Both the position numbers and the translations under genes were made by a program. The notes beneath the pieces are model-generated. The model saw only the letters and a program-made list of their open reading frames with translations, was not told the DNA's origin and searched no databases. Shown in pieces: positions 21,040 through 32,099 of a stretch of DNA of 64,000 nucleotides. Each line of letters opens with the position of its first letter. The stretch's first letter is position 1. Location of the stretch: NCBI GenBank assembly GCA_004794655.1, contig SMMW01000003.1, positions 19,238,501 to 19,302,500 on the forward strand. Reading direction: 5' to 3'. The stretch is from Marisa cornuarietis. Its lineage: Eukaryota; Mollusca; Gastropoda; Architaenioglossa; Ampullariidae.

Positions 21040-21860
21040 AACAGATGTTTTTAGTGCACTTTTTAATGATTTGATGGTGGGCATATGGTGGATATAGAAG
21101 CGAAGAGAGCTCTGCTGTTTTGCAGCACAGTAACTATACACATCCGGTGACCATATGTAGTTGTTCTGGTGATAGGAATAGAGAGCATAAAGTCATCAGA
21201 TGAACAGAGTAGTCTGGCTGGGATGTAGGGGAAGAAAAGTCTAGAGAAATAGTCAAGGCAGGAACCTGTAAAGAAATTAAAATACAGCACAGTTTGTATT
21301 GAACATGAGAATGGATGGGTAGCCAGTGCAGAAAATGAAGGAGTGACATTTTCCTGTTTCCTAGCTCTAAGCACCAGACGTGCAGTGGCACCTACTTTCT
21401 GGAGTTGGTATGCAGGGCAGGCTGCAAACGAGTTACACTAATCAAACTTTGATAAAACAAATGCATAGATAAGAGTGGCAGCAGTGCATGTCAAGAGAAT
21501 GTGACAGATGGTGCTAATCTTACAGAACTCATAATAAGCAGACTGACAGCTGAAACTTGCCTATCAAGGGTCCTGTCTGCAGCAACAATGAATCCAAGAT
21601 TTCCAATGGACAACATGAAGGTGATGTTGGCGTCATCAACCTTGATGTACTTGGGTGGACAGATGAGCAGTGAATGATTTTCTTCTTCTCAAGCAGAAAA
21701 GGGCATCCATTTTATCATCCGTAAGTTTAACTTTGTTTAGTACAATCCAATCTTTGACGTCACTAATACAGGTTTCTATGGTGTTAAATGCAGTGAGACT
21801 CAGATGGATGAATAGAGCAGTACAGCTGCATATCATAAGAACAGGACTGATGAGAAACAT
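21040..21860 (-). mobile_element. CR1-B-like LINE fragment (RT C-terminus)
   Basis: On minus: CISDVKDWIVLNKVKLTDDKMDAL (21860-21640), later RKQENVTPSFS, YFNFFTGSCLDYFS, PARLLCSSDD and PITRTTTYGHR (21374-21063). Order and residues match codons about 410-640 of the CR1-B frame at 11298-13310, but many shifts and stops are present. It is an older relative than the two long copies. Confidence 0.8.
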
Positions 21861-21865
21861 AATGA

Positions 21866-22590
21866 GGTTGGTTGGTTGGTTGGTGGGTGGGTGGGTGGTT
21901 GGTTGGTTGGTAGTGTTTTATGTCATGCCAAAAACTAAAGCTAAATTATGGCAAAATATGGTAATGTTACATTAAAAGTTTTAGAAACAAAACCTCACAG
22001 GTGATATTAAGTCAACACAGGAAGCAAGAATAATATATAAGGGTTGTTAGCGTGATTTAATGCCATGTCAGCAACTGAGACCATGGCAAGAGAAAGTGAT
22101 GTTAAATGCTTTTAAACTAAAAAACCCCATGATAACAACCTTAACAGAACTGCCAAAATAAGAAACAATACTAATATACAGGTAGGGGTGACATGTAAAA
22201 AGGGGATGTCGTGACTTAAAAAGCCACCAACAAACCAGAATCTAAAACCAAAAACTAACAAGATATAAAAACCTTAAATCTTATAACACAGTCCTATCCT
22301 TTCTAAAAATGAAAAAATAGCTGCTGATGGGGTGGCCTTAAATAAGAAAGAGAGCCTGCATAAAAAAACTGCAGTCGAATATGCTGGAGCCCAGGACAGT
22401 TTGTTAAAACACGTACTACTGTAAAACTTCCCCGACACCAAGGACAACCTGATGGGGGTTTACCTTGTAAAAGGTGCAACTGTGTGGCATATGTGTGTCC
22501 TAACTTTAGTAAGAACTATCTCCTCCCGTCGCACAGGATGGCATGGAGGCAGGCAGTCAGAAAAACAGGGAAGTGTCACATTCCCTTATC
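21866..22590 (-). mobile_element. Nimb-like LINE 3' ends (two copies in tandem)
   Basis: A long GGTT/GGGT tail at 21866-21911 precedes one 3' end (TGTCATGCCAAAAACTAAAGC). A second 3' end starts near 22045 (ATGCCATGTCAGCAACTGAG) and extends right to about 22590. It includes on minus QGKPPSGCPWCRGSF (about 22480-22430) and the EEIVLTKVRT-type block. Both are in the same orientation. Confidence 0.7.
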
Positions 22591-22655
22591 TCCATCTTAC
22601 TCGTTATTTTCATCAGATACAAAAGGACTCATCCATTAAAAATAAGCCTAAATAG

Positions 22656-23085
22656 TGTTACGAATGAAATGTTTAGTGGGTCGAGGTCAGCCTAGCAAGC
22701 CCGTGAGCAAGTGTGAATGACGTGAGCATCGGTGAATGACGCAAGTCTGGATGAATGACGCAAGCTTTGAGGTCAAATGTTCGAGCAAGAGAGCGCATGT
22801 GTAAAGTTTAGTGTGATTGTTGAAAGAGAGAGAGAAGGAGTAGGTTAGAGTATTGTAGGCGTGTGTTGCCGTTTCTTGGTTTTGGACGGGCGTGTGTCGC
22901 CCCCGTAGTTGTTTAGGTTTAGGGTAGGCATGTATTGTTGTTTAGCATTACTCAGTTTGAAATCAAAGAATCATCTATTGTTTTGGATAACGAAACCTTC
23001 TGTGTTCCCTTTGGAAGTTGACACTGTCAGGTCTCTGAACTGAACGAGCTACTAACGGTCATTAATCAAGACCCGTTAATTAACA
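22656..23085. mobile_element. Solo LTR, 430 bp, TSD AATAG
   Basis: Begins TGTTACGAATG and ends GTTAATTAACA, so the termini are the 5-bp inverted repeat TGTTA...TAACA. AATAG lies at 22651-22655 and again at 23086-23090, a perfect 5-bp target duplication. The interior has no coding capacity and three GAATGACGYRAG repeats near 22717-22765. This is the structure left by recombination between the two LTRs of a Gypsy-type element. Whether it belongs to the family at 16084-18590 is unknown. Confidence 0.88.
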
Positions 23086-23389
23086 AATAGCGAAAACAAA
23101 GAGCTACTTGTACCCACAGTGATGACAAAAGGGAAGCAAGCCATACAATCCTTTGTCTCATTTTCAAAATCAAGGGAAGCATATAGTGAGAGTTCCATAC
23201 CCACAGCATAAGCTTCAGTAACCTGCTTGTTTGGAGAAGCTCTGGACCACTGAACCATCAGAGCACACATTATATAAATAGCATTGGCTTGAAATTTGGA
23301 AAATTTTTATGTTAACATTATGTCTTGTGTTATTGGCATTGTAATGTTTATAAATGTGTATAAACTTTCAAGTAATGAAATGTGCTCAC

Positions 23390-23460
23390 CTCCTGTGGCC
23401 AGCCAAAGACAGTAAAAGGCAATAGACCAGATGAAAACCATGTATCCAAAACATCCTCAT
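23390..23460 (-). CDS. VARS2: Valine--tRNA ligase exon h ([10 protein letters not shown])
   Basis: Two bases complete the Asp codon from exon g, then 23 codons: [20 protein letters not shown] and PQE. Acceptor AG at 23462-23461, donor GTGAGC after GAG. [14 protein letters not shown] is a hallmark of the valyl-tRNA synthetase core. The exon leaves in phase 0, as exon i needs. The WPQE ending is the mitochondrial-type variant. Confidence 0.97.
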
Positions 23461-25119
23461 CTTAAAACAAAACAAAACTACAACGTCATATTTAAATGAA
23501 AAAAGCCATGAAAATTCAATAACAAAGTTCAATAACATGTTACAAGTCTATAAATCAGTTTAAAAACCCCCCTTATTAAGACTTTCCATATTATGAACCC
23601 CTGTTAGATATGGCTCAAAACATTTTTATAGATGTATTTTGCTATGTTAACATCATCTCTTTTATGACTCCCTCTCCAACGCAACATACAACTTACAGTT
23701 TGTGCTCTATTATGGCTTTTTTTGAGAGGTAGCGTTAAAACAAATTAAGTACATTAAAAATAATTTGTTTAAATGGACTTTTATAGCACCATATCGTGGT
23801 CCTATGGAGAGGCTCATGGCGCTTTATGGGGGAAAAAAAACCAACAGACATACACAGACATGCAAAATTGTTGTGTACAAAATACCAGATGAGATTAAAG
23901 ATATGTAGCAAGAAGCTGCTCCAGCATTTGCAAATCATTTGAAAAACTGCGATCCATGCTGCAAATGTTCCTGTCCACACCACAAGTCCAGTCATATAAT
24001 GGATCTAATAGGAAGTCTTTTTTTAAGGCCACTTATTGGGTTGCCTGCAGAATGCCTATTTGAAAACCAATAATGAGGTCAAGCCATCAAATCTACCGAT
24101 GTAATAGTGCCTAGTGTCAAGGCATTCAACTCCACCTCAGCTTTTACAGATGACAGTTTCGCAGATTAGGATGTGCAGGAGGTACAGATCTAGATATCGT
24201 ATTTCAGATCCACAAAGTCATTATTAATCTGTGATAAAACACATATAACTGGAATTAGTTCTTGTCCATAGAGCAAATCCTCACAGATAACCTTGGATCT
24301 TCATGATAGATAAGCTAGAAGCTACATGTTCACATAGCAAATGCAAAGTCTGTGGTTGTAGATCAAACAGTAGATCTGGGAACAAGAACAACGAAGTTGG
24401 AGAAAGATACAGTAAAACCAGAATAATTTGTTTTGTGCAACACAGTCAGTTATAATTAAAAGAACTGTATGCTAGCAAAATATTCCAATGAGAGGTTAAT
24501 GTGTTTTCTGCATGCATGGAATGCTGACAATGAAAAAGTACTGGCAATGTCCGAAGAATGGTTGAAGAATAAAACTCTGCATGGTTCCTATGGCTGGTCA
24601 CAAAAACACTGCAGAAGCTCAGTCAATGATGAACACACAGGCACAAACTCCATATAAACTGCAGTTACCATCAAGTATATCAAGAAACAATTGTGGAGCA
24701 CAAAAGCTGTTATGCCAATTAGGCACAGCCTTGTTCTCCTTTCCAATAGACTGATTCTGGCTGACCATTTGCCCCATATTATGAGTTCAGAAATAAAATT
24801 ATCTTAAGTACCTTTTCAAAGAGATTTCTTGTTCTTTGTTGTCTCTTTATTTATCAGTGCACCTCAGTTGACTGAGCTTAATTAACAACCATTTACAGAG
24901 GTTATGTATTTATAAAAAAAAATAAACCTTGTAATAAAAATAAGATTCTTATGATTGACTGCTTGTGCTCTATCATAACTTTTTGCAACATTCATTGCAT
25001 TTTAAAAGAGCATCTTTTGTCTATTACAGAGCGCGTGGTTAACTCCTCTTAATTGGAGAGTTAGTTTCACTATAAATTGTCAACCAAATGTAACAATGTC
25101 ATACTCAGTAGGCAAAACT
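23461..25119. other. Intron sequence, no feature
   Basis: No gene or recognisable repeat. Open frames are short and without motifs. Confidence 0.45.
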
Positions 25120-25800
25120 GGTTGGTTGGTTGGTTGGTTGGTTGGTATGTTTTAACACCGTGCCAGCAACTGAGGCCATATCACAGTGAAAGAAAGTATG
25201 TGTTAAATGAAATGGTTATAAGCCAAGAAACCCAATGATAACATCCTTAACAGAACTGCCAAAATAAGCAACAATCATATAAAAGGGTGGGTGACGTAAA
25301 AAAGATATGTCATGGCTTAAAAAGTGACCAATACAACCAGAATCCAAAACAAAAAGTTAAAAGATATAAAATCCTTAATTTTTATAATATAGTCCTATCC
25401 TTTATAAAAATGACAAAATAGCTGCCAATGGGACAGACCTAAATAATAAAACGAAGAGCCTGCATCAAAACATTGCTCTTAAATACTCTGGGGACTAGGA
25501 CATTTTGTTATAATATGTACTATTGTAAAAATTTCCCGACACGAAGGACAACCTGGTGAGGGTTCACCTTGTAAAAGATCCGACTGCACGGCATAGGCAT
25601 GTCCTAACCTTAGTCTTCCGAAAACTACCTCTTCCCATCACACAGACAACATGGAGGCAGGTAGTCAGAAAGAAAGGGGATGATGGCATGTAACTTGCTC
25701 TGGCCCAGAGTGTCCCAGTCGCATTGCCACAGGGACTGAATCATGAAGACTTACGATAAGATGACACCTGTGACTGCAATTGACTAGGAGACTGGCAAGC
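25120..25800 (-). mobile_element. Nimb-like LINE 3' fragment
   Basis: Tail of about six GGTT units at 25121-25145, then the shared 3' end (CGTGCCAGCAACTGAGGCCATATCAC). Rightwards come the same landmarks as in 22045-22590: FYKGEP-type region (25555-25580), then GGCATGTAACTTGCTCTGGCCCAGAGTG, shared with 19719-19742. No open frame. Confidence 0.75.
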
Positions 25801-26050
25801 GGCTTAGGAATAGTTAGGAGCTTAGTTGTCTGGCTGGTATGTAAGGAAAGAGAAGTTCAGAGAAATACTCGTGGCAGAAATTAAAACATAGAATGGAAAA
25901 TTTTTACTGGGTGCAAGAGCAGATGGGTAGTCAAATCAGAAACGAAGGACAGGAGTGACATGGTCTCACTTTGTAGCTCTAAGTACCAGATGTGCAGCAG
26001 AGTTCTATACTTTCTGGAGTTTATGAAGAGGGTATGCAAAAAAAAAAAAA
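25801..26050 (-). mobile_element. CR1-B-like LINE fragment
   Basis: On minus reads NSRKYRTLLHIWYLEL and MSLLSFVSDLTTH, a shifted frame of the RVQNSAARLVLRA...LHWLP block of CR1-B. A run of A at 26039-26053 marks the right end. Short and degenerate. Confidence 0.65.
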
Positions 26051-26109
26051 AAAGACAAAATAATTCACCCACCCCACCTTAACACACTTTCTGTGGCCCT
26101 AGGCCAGCA

Positions 26110-26300
26110 AGGAACACTAGCCAGTTAATTTCAACTGCACAGTAAAAGGGGGAGGTTTTTTTTTGGAAAGAGTGTATGTGAAAGGACCAGTAAGAGAGAA
26201 AAAGAACAGTAGAACAGAAAGGGGTAGACCAGCTCAGTCAGCCTACCAGAGAGTGGCAAGGTGTTCACCCCTGGCACGGGGGGGGGGGGGGGGCATACCA
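26110..26300. repeat. Unclassified repeat 'R', partial copy
   Basis: Carries the right-hand block of the repeat (AGTGTATGTGAAAGGRCCAG, GACCAGCTCAGTCAGCC, GGTGTTCACCCC) shared with 8180-8300, 29060-29170 and 29580-29680. It ends in a run of G at 26279-26293. Confidence 0.6.
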
Positions 26301-26330
26301 GAAGAAACATAAAAAACTATATTTACTTAC

Positions 26331-26433
26331 CTTGAGAGCAGGAGAAATAAGTACAGGAAGGCCTCTGCTTGCAAAACTTCTTCACAGCATCCTCCTGGCT
26401 TGTGGCTGCTATCCATACATTTCCTTTCTCTGT
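26331..26433 (-). CDS. VARS2: Valine--tRNA ligase exon g
   Basis: 34 codons plus one base; acceptor AG at 26435-26434, donor GTAAGT. It reads TEKGNVWIAATSQEDAVKKF and ends YFSCSQ, then splices in phase 1 to form Asp with exon h. It corresponds to the variable insertion between WWGHRIPAY and [10 protein letters not shown] where the enzyme has a WV(V/S)GR-like strand followed by a helix. The sequence is less conserved than neighbouring exons, as expected here. Confidence 0.9.
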
Positions 26434-26539
26434 CTGGTAACATAAAAGTGACATGAAAACACAAAATGGATACTGGTAAGTGTTATAATTTCTGACAGTG
26501 AATAGCAATTTTATGATTCCATCTGAACAGCCTTTGCAA

Positions 26540-27110
26540 ACTCATTCTATGACTACAAGGACTTTATTCCTGAATCTAACACAGATGTTATCTTAATCAC
26601 TGATATCTGGTTCAAACCACCTGGCAATGAGGTGAAGATGCAAGAACTCACACCCCCAGGTTTTAGTTTTCAGCCTGTCCCAGGCTGTCAAACTCTGGTG
26701 GAATTTTTGTCCTCTTTGAAAGAGTGTATAATCATCTCAACATTTAATGGCTCTTTTTAACACCTTTGACCTCTGCCTGGTGAGACTGACTCACTTTGAC
26801 CAGTCCATGACATTCATATGTCTCTCGCAGCCACCTCTTAATAAAAGGAATGTTAATGTGAATTTCTCACTGATCAGCATGTACTGTAGAACTTGTTCTC
26901 CTTCGGAACTTCAAAATTATTATATAAAGCATCTTTATTGTCTGCTTCTATTTACAACAGAGGCAGACATTTTCCTTTGTTGGGAGCTTTCATAAGTAAT
27001 AAACAAACAAAAAAATCCCTTCTACAAGATTACAATCTGGTACAGATGATCCTACAACCCACACATAAGCACCATCACATCACTGGCTGATTGATTGTGC
27101 ATAATGATAA
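26540..27110 (+). mobile_element. CR1-B-like LINE fragment (endonuclease)
   Basis: Scattered frames give NTDVILITDIWFKP (family ITETWL), MQELTPPGFSFQ, FDLCLVRLTHFDQSMTFICL and QMILQPTHKHHHITG. All are pieces of the CR1/L2 endonuclease in correct order, comparable to 58500-59000 in copy 2 (VLQPTHKRDHILDWV). Stops and shifts throughout. Confidence 0.75.
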
Positions 27111-27363
27111 GGTCTACTCCACCCATGAACTTTCTGACATGCTATCAAACCAAGCAAAACCACAGTGAGAGACTCACTTATTCTAAAAGTTTTTGATTTT
27201 ACAAGATTTTCAAGTAATACAATAATAATACCACTAACAATATAAACTAAAAGAAAAGGAAACAGAGTGCTGGGTAAGTTAAGTGCTAAAAATGTGTTGT
27301 GGCCTCCTAAAAGGCCACCATTAAAACAAAGGTTGTGAATACAAAACCTTAAATCTGAACATA

Positions 27364-27430
27364 ATGGTTGGTTGTTTTTGTTTTACACCATGCCAGCAAT
27401 ATCACAGCAAGAGAGAGAGATGCACTTCAT
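27364..27430 (-). mobile_element. Nimb-like LINE 3' end (short)
   Basis: A short GGTTGGTTG tail followed by TTTTACACCATGCCAGCAATATCAC, the common 3' end with an internal deletion of about 10 bp. Nothing else of the element remains. Confidence 0.6.
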
Positions 27431-27445
27431 TTTTTTAGAAAAAGG

Positions 27446-27960
27446 CTGTGATAGGCTGAGTTGCTTTGTTTTCCATTAATTTCTCTGCTTTTTTGTGCAA
27501 AAGCCTCAGTTTTCATTCGTACTTACAAGTTTCTTTTGGTTGTATGTTGCATTCTTGTTTCTCTCAAGATTTCTTTTGCTTTGATTGATTGTGATTGCCC
27601 TTTTCTTTGTTTATTGCAGATTTTACTTTGATGGTTGCCATTCTCCACTGTTACATATATTTTAGATCTAATCATTTCCTCTTCTATTATCTAAAACTTA
27701 TCCTAACATTCAATTCTCATCTGCTCTAGAATCAATTATCATTTGTGTCTTGCTTTAAATGTTGTTTTTACCTGCAATCATTTCATTATTGTAGAAGTTC
27801 TTATTTTACTGACACTTTGGTCTGTGAAGATGATATGACAGCTCAGATAGTACTCTCAAATACACTTGTTAATGCTAAACTTCCAGTCTCTTTAGATGAC
27901 TGAAGAAATGTTCCCATTATTTTGATTCCGTTGCTGATACCCTACATAGACAAGTTCTAT
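27446..27960 (+). mobile_element. CR1-B-like LINE 5' region
   Basis: Matches the start of copy 2: AGGCTGAGTTGCTTTGTT here and at 57569-57586, and TTTTAGATCTRATC here near 27660 and at 57780-57795. It covers the 5' UTR and the beginning of the leader frame, then decays. Confidence 0.65.
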
Positions 27961-28182
27961 GGGGCCATAATGATGAAAGCTGAAGTAGCGCAATAGAGAT
28001 GGAACAAAATGAGAGACTTTGATCCACAGATACCTGACCTCAATGAAGTCGGGTATTTTTAGAGAACAGAAGGTGAGGAAAAGAGCATTTGTGGATACAG
28101 ATTTTCCACCTTTCTCCAGGCTGACCCTTTGGACAGCTGTAAACTACTGGGATGCCACTTCTTCTTTAATGTCAAGCTCCGA

Positions 28183-29190
28183 TATCCCAGCCAGGTCAGG
28201 GCAACAAATGACTCCCTTAAAAGAGTTGAGGGATCTGTGTGTCGTTACTTTAATGGGTTAGTCTACAAACTGTTTTCCATCCCATCACCAAAGGGTCTCA
28301 AAGGCTTTTTAGGTTCCACACTGGACCAGAAATTGTCCAGTGCAAAGGCGTTTGATTGATGAAAACCCAGATGAAATATTTTTAAACCCTTTGGCTATAG
28401 CCAAAAAAGAGAGGCACAAGTGTGGCTAGAATGGTTCTGTGCCCTCTACAACAAGAAAATGTGGCCAGGCCCCATCCAGAGACTTACACTTATTCTCACT
28501 TCAACTTCACTGCTGAGGACATTTCAAGCTCTCTGTTGCATTTTCACAGGTTTTATTTATTTATTTTTTTTTGTAGCCATAATGAAAAGATTTACGTTCC
28601 TTCTGTTCCCCATTCATTACTGATTCCAATGAGGGGATGCGACCGGGTGGTACCACTTAGGGTATTATTCCCAGCAGGGTCATATCAGGCATACAAAAAG
28701 AATATACTCTGGCCTTCAGAGTAAAACCAATTGATTCCGGCTGCAGCCTTCTAGCAAAGCAAGAGCAATGCATGACCAGCCGATTGGATGGTGTGGGCCA
28801 CAGCAAACTCTCATCTAGGTGAAATCTGGGCCAAAGAGGTGTGCTGGTTAAATGGGCGGCAACCCATCAGGGACCTCAACCTCCAGGATCTCATTCTCCC
28901 CTGACATGGGTCGCCCTGCATGGCAAACGCAGCAGGCCTAAAGGAGACCACTGAGGACTCATGAAAAAAAGAAGGCATGATGGAAAAAGAGAACAAGAGA
29001 AAGACCAGTATAGACTAAAGATAGGAAAGAAAACAGGAGATAAAAAGGGGTGAGAGTTTGTAAGAAAAGAGTAAATGTGAAAGGGCCAATAAGGGAGAAA
29101 AAGAATGGTAGATGAGAAAAGATGGGTCAGCTCAGTCACCCAGCCAGACGAGGCCAGTATTCACCACTGGTACAAGAAGCATCAGAAGCC
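28183..29190. repeat. Unclassified repeat 'R', copy 2
   Basis: Collinear with copy 1 at 7402-8310 (CCAGGTCAGGGCAACAAATGA, CTGGCCTTCAGAG, GCAGCCTTCTAGCAAAGC, GGGACCTCAACCTCCAGGAT, GGTCRCCCTGCAYGGCAAA). It is longer, mainly because of differences at 28300-28620. No domain is found in the overlapping open frames on either strand. Confidence 0.65.
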
Positions 29191-29379
29191 GGGGTTAGAA
29201 AACGGAGTAAAGTCCCCTCAACAGACTTTCGAACATGTTCTCTCACCTCATCCTCACTGTCTACATTTACCCAGTTTTTTTTGTTGCCACATTTCAAGCA
29301 TGTATGATTCATCCTTCTTTTCTCTACTCGCCATGGAGTTCAACAAAAGGATCTAACTGATAAGTACCTTTTAAAGTAT

Positions 29380-29700
29380 ATCCAGCACGGCCACCCTAGG
29401 ACTACAGGACTCATCCTCCTTTGACACAGACCACCCTGCATGACAAATGCACATAAAGAGGCCACAAAGAAGAAAAACTAATGGAAAGGAAAATGTGATG
29501 GAAAAAAGACTGGTGAAAAACCGAGATAGGCAGAAGATAGGAAAGATAAAACAACATGATAAAAGCAGGGTAAGTTTGTTAAAAAAAAATGTAGATGAAA
29601 GGGCCAATAAGAGAAAAAGGAAAGGGCTGGGCCAGCTCAGTCATCCAGCCTGAGAAAGGCTTGGTGTTCACCCTCAGCATGAAAAGCTGAGCCCATGGGG
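29380..29700. repeat. Unclassified repeat 'R', copy 3 (right half)
   Basis: Begins near CCAGCACGGCCACCCTAGGA and contains CACCCTGCATGACAAATGCA, AGGCCACAAAGAAG, GGGCCAGCTCAGTCATCCAGCC and GCCCATGGGGAG, all present in copies 1 and 2. The left half is absent. Confidence 0.6.
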
Positions 29701-30352
29701 AGGTTAAAATGCAAGCTTGCTGCCATCAGGGGAATGTGTTATATTTTTGTAATAATAAAATTTAATAAAATTTGAAGAAATCAATGTTTCCTACCTGAAT
29801 AGATCCCAAAACAACATTTTCTTGTAAATCCATAACTAAGTGTATCCATCAGACTGAACCAAACACATACTGTACACAAGGTTATATAAAATATATGATT
29901 ATCAGACTGTTGAGCTATGTAAGCAGCGTCAAGTCATACAGATTTGTGCAATATCATGATCTGCCCAGTCAGGAATATCACTTAAAATTTATTTCATTTT
30001 TATTTATTATTTCAGCATTAGAAGTGTCTGCATTTTTGTGGATTTTCTTCAAAGTTCCCTTTACCTGCCGTGTGCTTTAACCATCATCATTCTTCTTTTT
30101 ATTGGGGTCAGTAAAAGCTACAGTTATTATCTTCTTATGCATTAATCATTTCTGTATGAAAAGTATTGATTTGTGCTGTAATTCATCAAGTAGTGCATGC
30201 TCAAGGACAAGTTGTCATAAATGGCATTACTGCCTATTTTCAGCAAGTTGCTTAAGAATCATTATATTTCATCTTTACTAACAGATACAAGATGGATGCA
30301 AAATATTGAACAAAAGACACATTGAGAGTATGTCAAGGAAAAAAGTCATTAC
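29701..30352. other. Intron sequence, no feature
   Basis: AT-rich, non-coding; nothing recognised. Confidence 0.45.
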
Positions 30353-30413
30353 CTGAAATTTGTATGCTGGTATTCTGTGTCCCCACCAAAGCTGTCTTGA
30401 TAAACACCAGTTT
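30353..30413 (-). CDS. VARS2: Valine--tRNA ligase exon f ([15 protein letters not shown])
   Basis: One base completes Arg from exon e, then 20 codons [20 protein letters not shown]; acceptor AG at 30415-30414, donor [19 protein letters not shown] is a signature at the junction where the CP1 editing domain returns to the Rossmann core. Only 61 bases long. Phase 0 at the end agrees with exon g. Confidence 0.97.
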
Positions 30414-32074
30414 CTGTTAAAACACCACATGAAAAAAGCTGGTAACTGCAAACATAATATGCTATGATGGAAATGCTTGGTCTGACAATCAGTCCCTGTT
30501 GTTCTGATATATAAGCTTCAAATTAACTAAAAGATAATTTTATGGACAATAAATTTCTTTTTCATAGTGTACCACATGACAAAACACCCCTGCTATCTAC
30601 TTCATTTCCAGCCATCCACTCCTAACTGAACAAACTTGACCAACAACTTGTAGTCACCAATAGCACACAAAAGTCCAACAACCTCACTCCTCATTCTCCC
30701 CTGCCTAATAAGCAAAACATAGACACATATATACAGAGCAAACAGTATAACACAGATAACTGATATTGAGTATAATACAACAATTACATAATCTTAATAA
30801 GGAATACAAATAAGCTGCAACATAAAATAAGACTGATAAGAGAGATATTATGCAACACACTAAGAGGGATAGTGTTGTGTGCGAATAATCTGGCCCGGAG
30901 GGGTACAATAAATTGAGATTTTAGTTAACTACATGGCTTCGCCTTGACATGGAACACTTACAGATGTCTCCAGCTGCTCCCTGAATGGTCGAAGTGGAAG
31001 GGGAATTCACAATAAATCACGGATTACCTCCACAGGGAATATCCCAACGTTATATGTACAATAAAATTCCCACATATATATCCAATGTAATGTATGTTAC
31101 CAGCAACAGTCGTTGATGATAAAAGAGCGCCCTTGTGTTGTTTTACTTATGCACTTCCCGCTGAGTCGTAGATAGCAATAATACCAGTCTCTCTCTAAAG
31201 AAACGTACGATGTGACCCTCTTGAAGATCTTCAGTCAGATTTGAGAAACTCAAATACCAATACAGGGACTCTAAGAGTCTCTGCCTTACTTAGATGTAGT
31301 CAATGCAGCCAATTCGCACTAAAACGTTGGTGTCTAGTAAGATAGACAGACATCCTCGTGCTTTGCTAGCTTTTCACAAAGTGTAAGGCGTTAAATCCTG
31401 TCTGGTTGGCAAGACTGGGGTATTGGTATGCCACTAATTCGTTACTGGTTTTCTCTGTTCACGGTGGCCAGTGTGGCCCCTTTAGCTACCAGGTTGTAAG
31501 CAATAGCAGATAATTTTAGAGCTTTAGAAAGAAAATGTGGCGGCACCGAGTGGGTGGGGGATGTTTTATGTTGGCCAAACGACGCAGCCAAAGAAAAGGG
31601 GTAGCAATATTGGGGAGGGGGTCGGAAGACCACACTCGATGTACTGTCCAGCGGGTCTTTCTTTGCTCAGGCTTCAACACAACCCTCAATTAGCATGGCA
31701 AACAATACCAAAGGACTGTCCCTGATCTGATCGTCGAAGGTGAATGAGATGTTAGAGCCTCCACTTACCTCAGGGCCAGCTTTTGTGACAGTGATGACCG
31801 TCTCCTCTCTCTACATTCCCTTACATTTTACAGTCACTGATACAGAAACAGGTAGCATGTGCGTCTTTGCATTCGGATTAAGATCTAGTAACCATTAAGC
31901 TATCTGCTTTCCCTTAATACTAAACACGTATCTCAAAAGTATGTATTGCACATAAATGTCTTTTAAATATGTTAATAAACTTACAGTAAACTTACAATAA
32001 ACCCTAACCTTTGTCTTTGATGCCTCCGAAAAAAATTGTAGTTGCTAATTTGTATTTTTTAAACTGTGTGTTTG
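30414..32074. other. Intron sequence, no gene
   Basis: No coding evidence. 31440-31740 is GC-richer and may be an old element. A weak tRNA-like A box occurs on minus near 31910, not enough for a call. Confidence 0.4.
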
Positions 32075-32099
32075 TGTGTATGGAGGGGGGGGGTGAAGG

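Noticed and set aside
28019..28359. Open frames at the left of repeat R copy 2
   Set aside because: Not conserved as a frame in copy 1, so probably non-coding.
31860..31920. tRNA gene on minus
   Set aside because: TAGCTTAATGGTTA looks like an A box, but there is no B box at the right distance and no acceptor stem.
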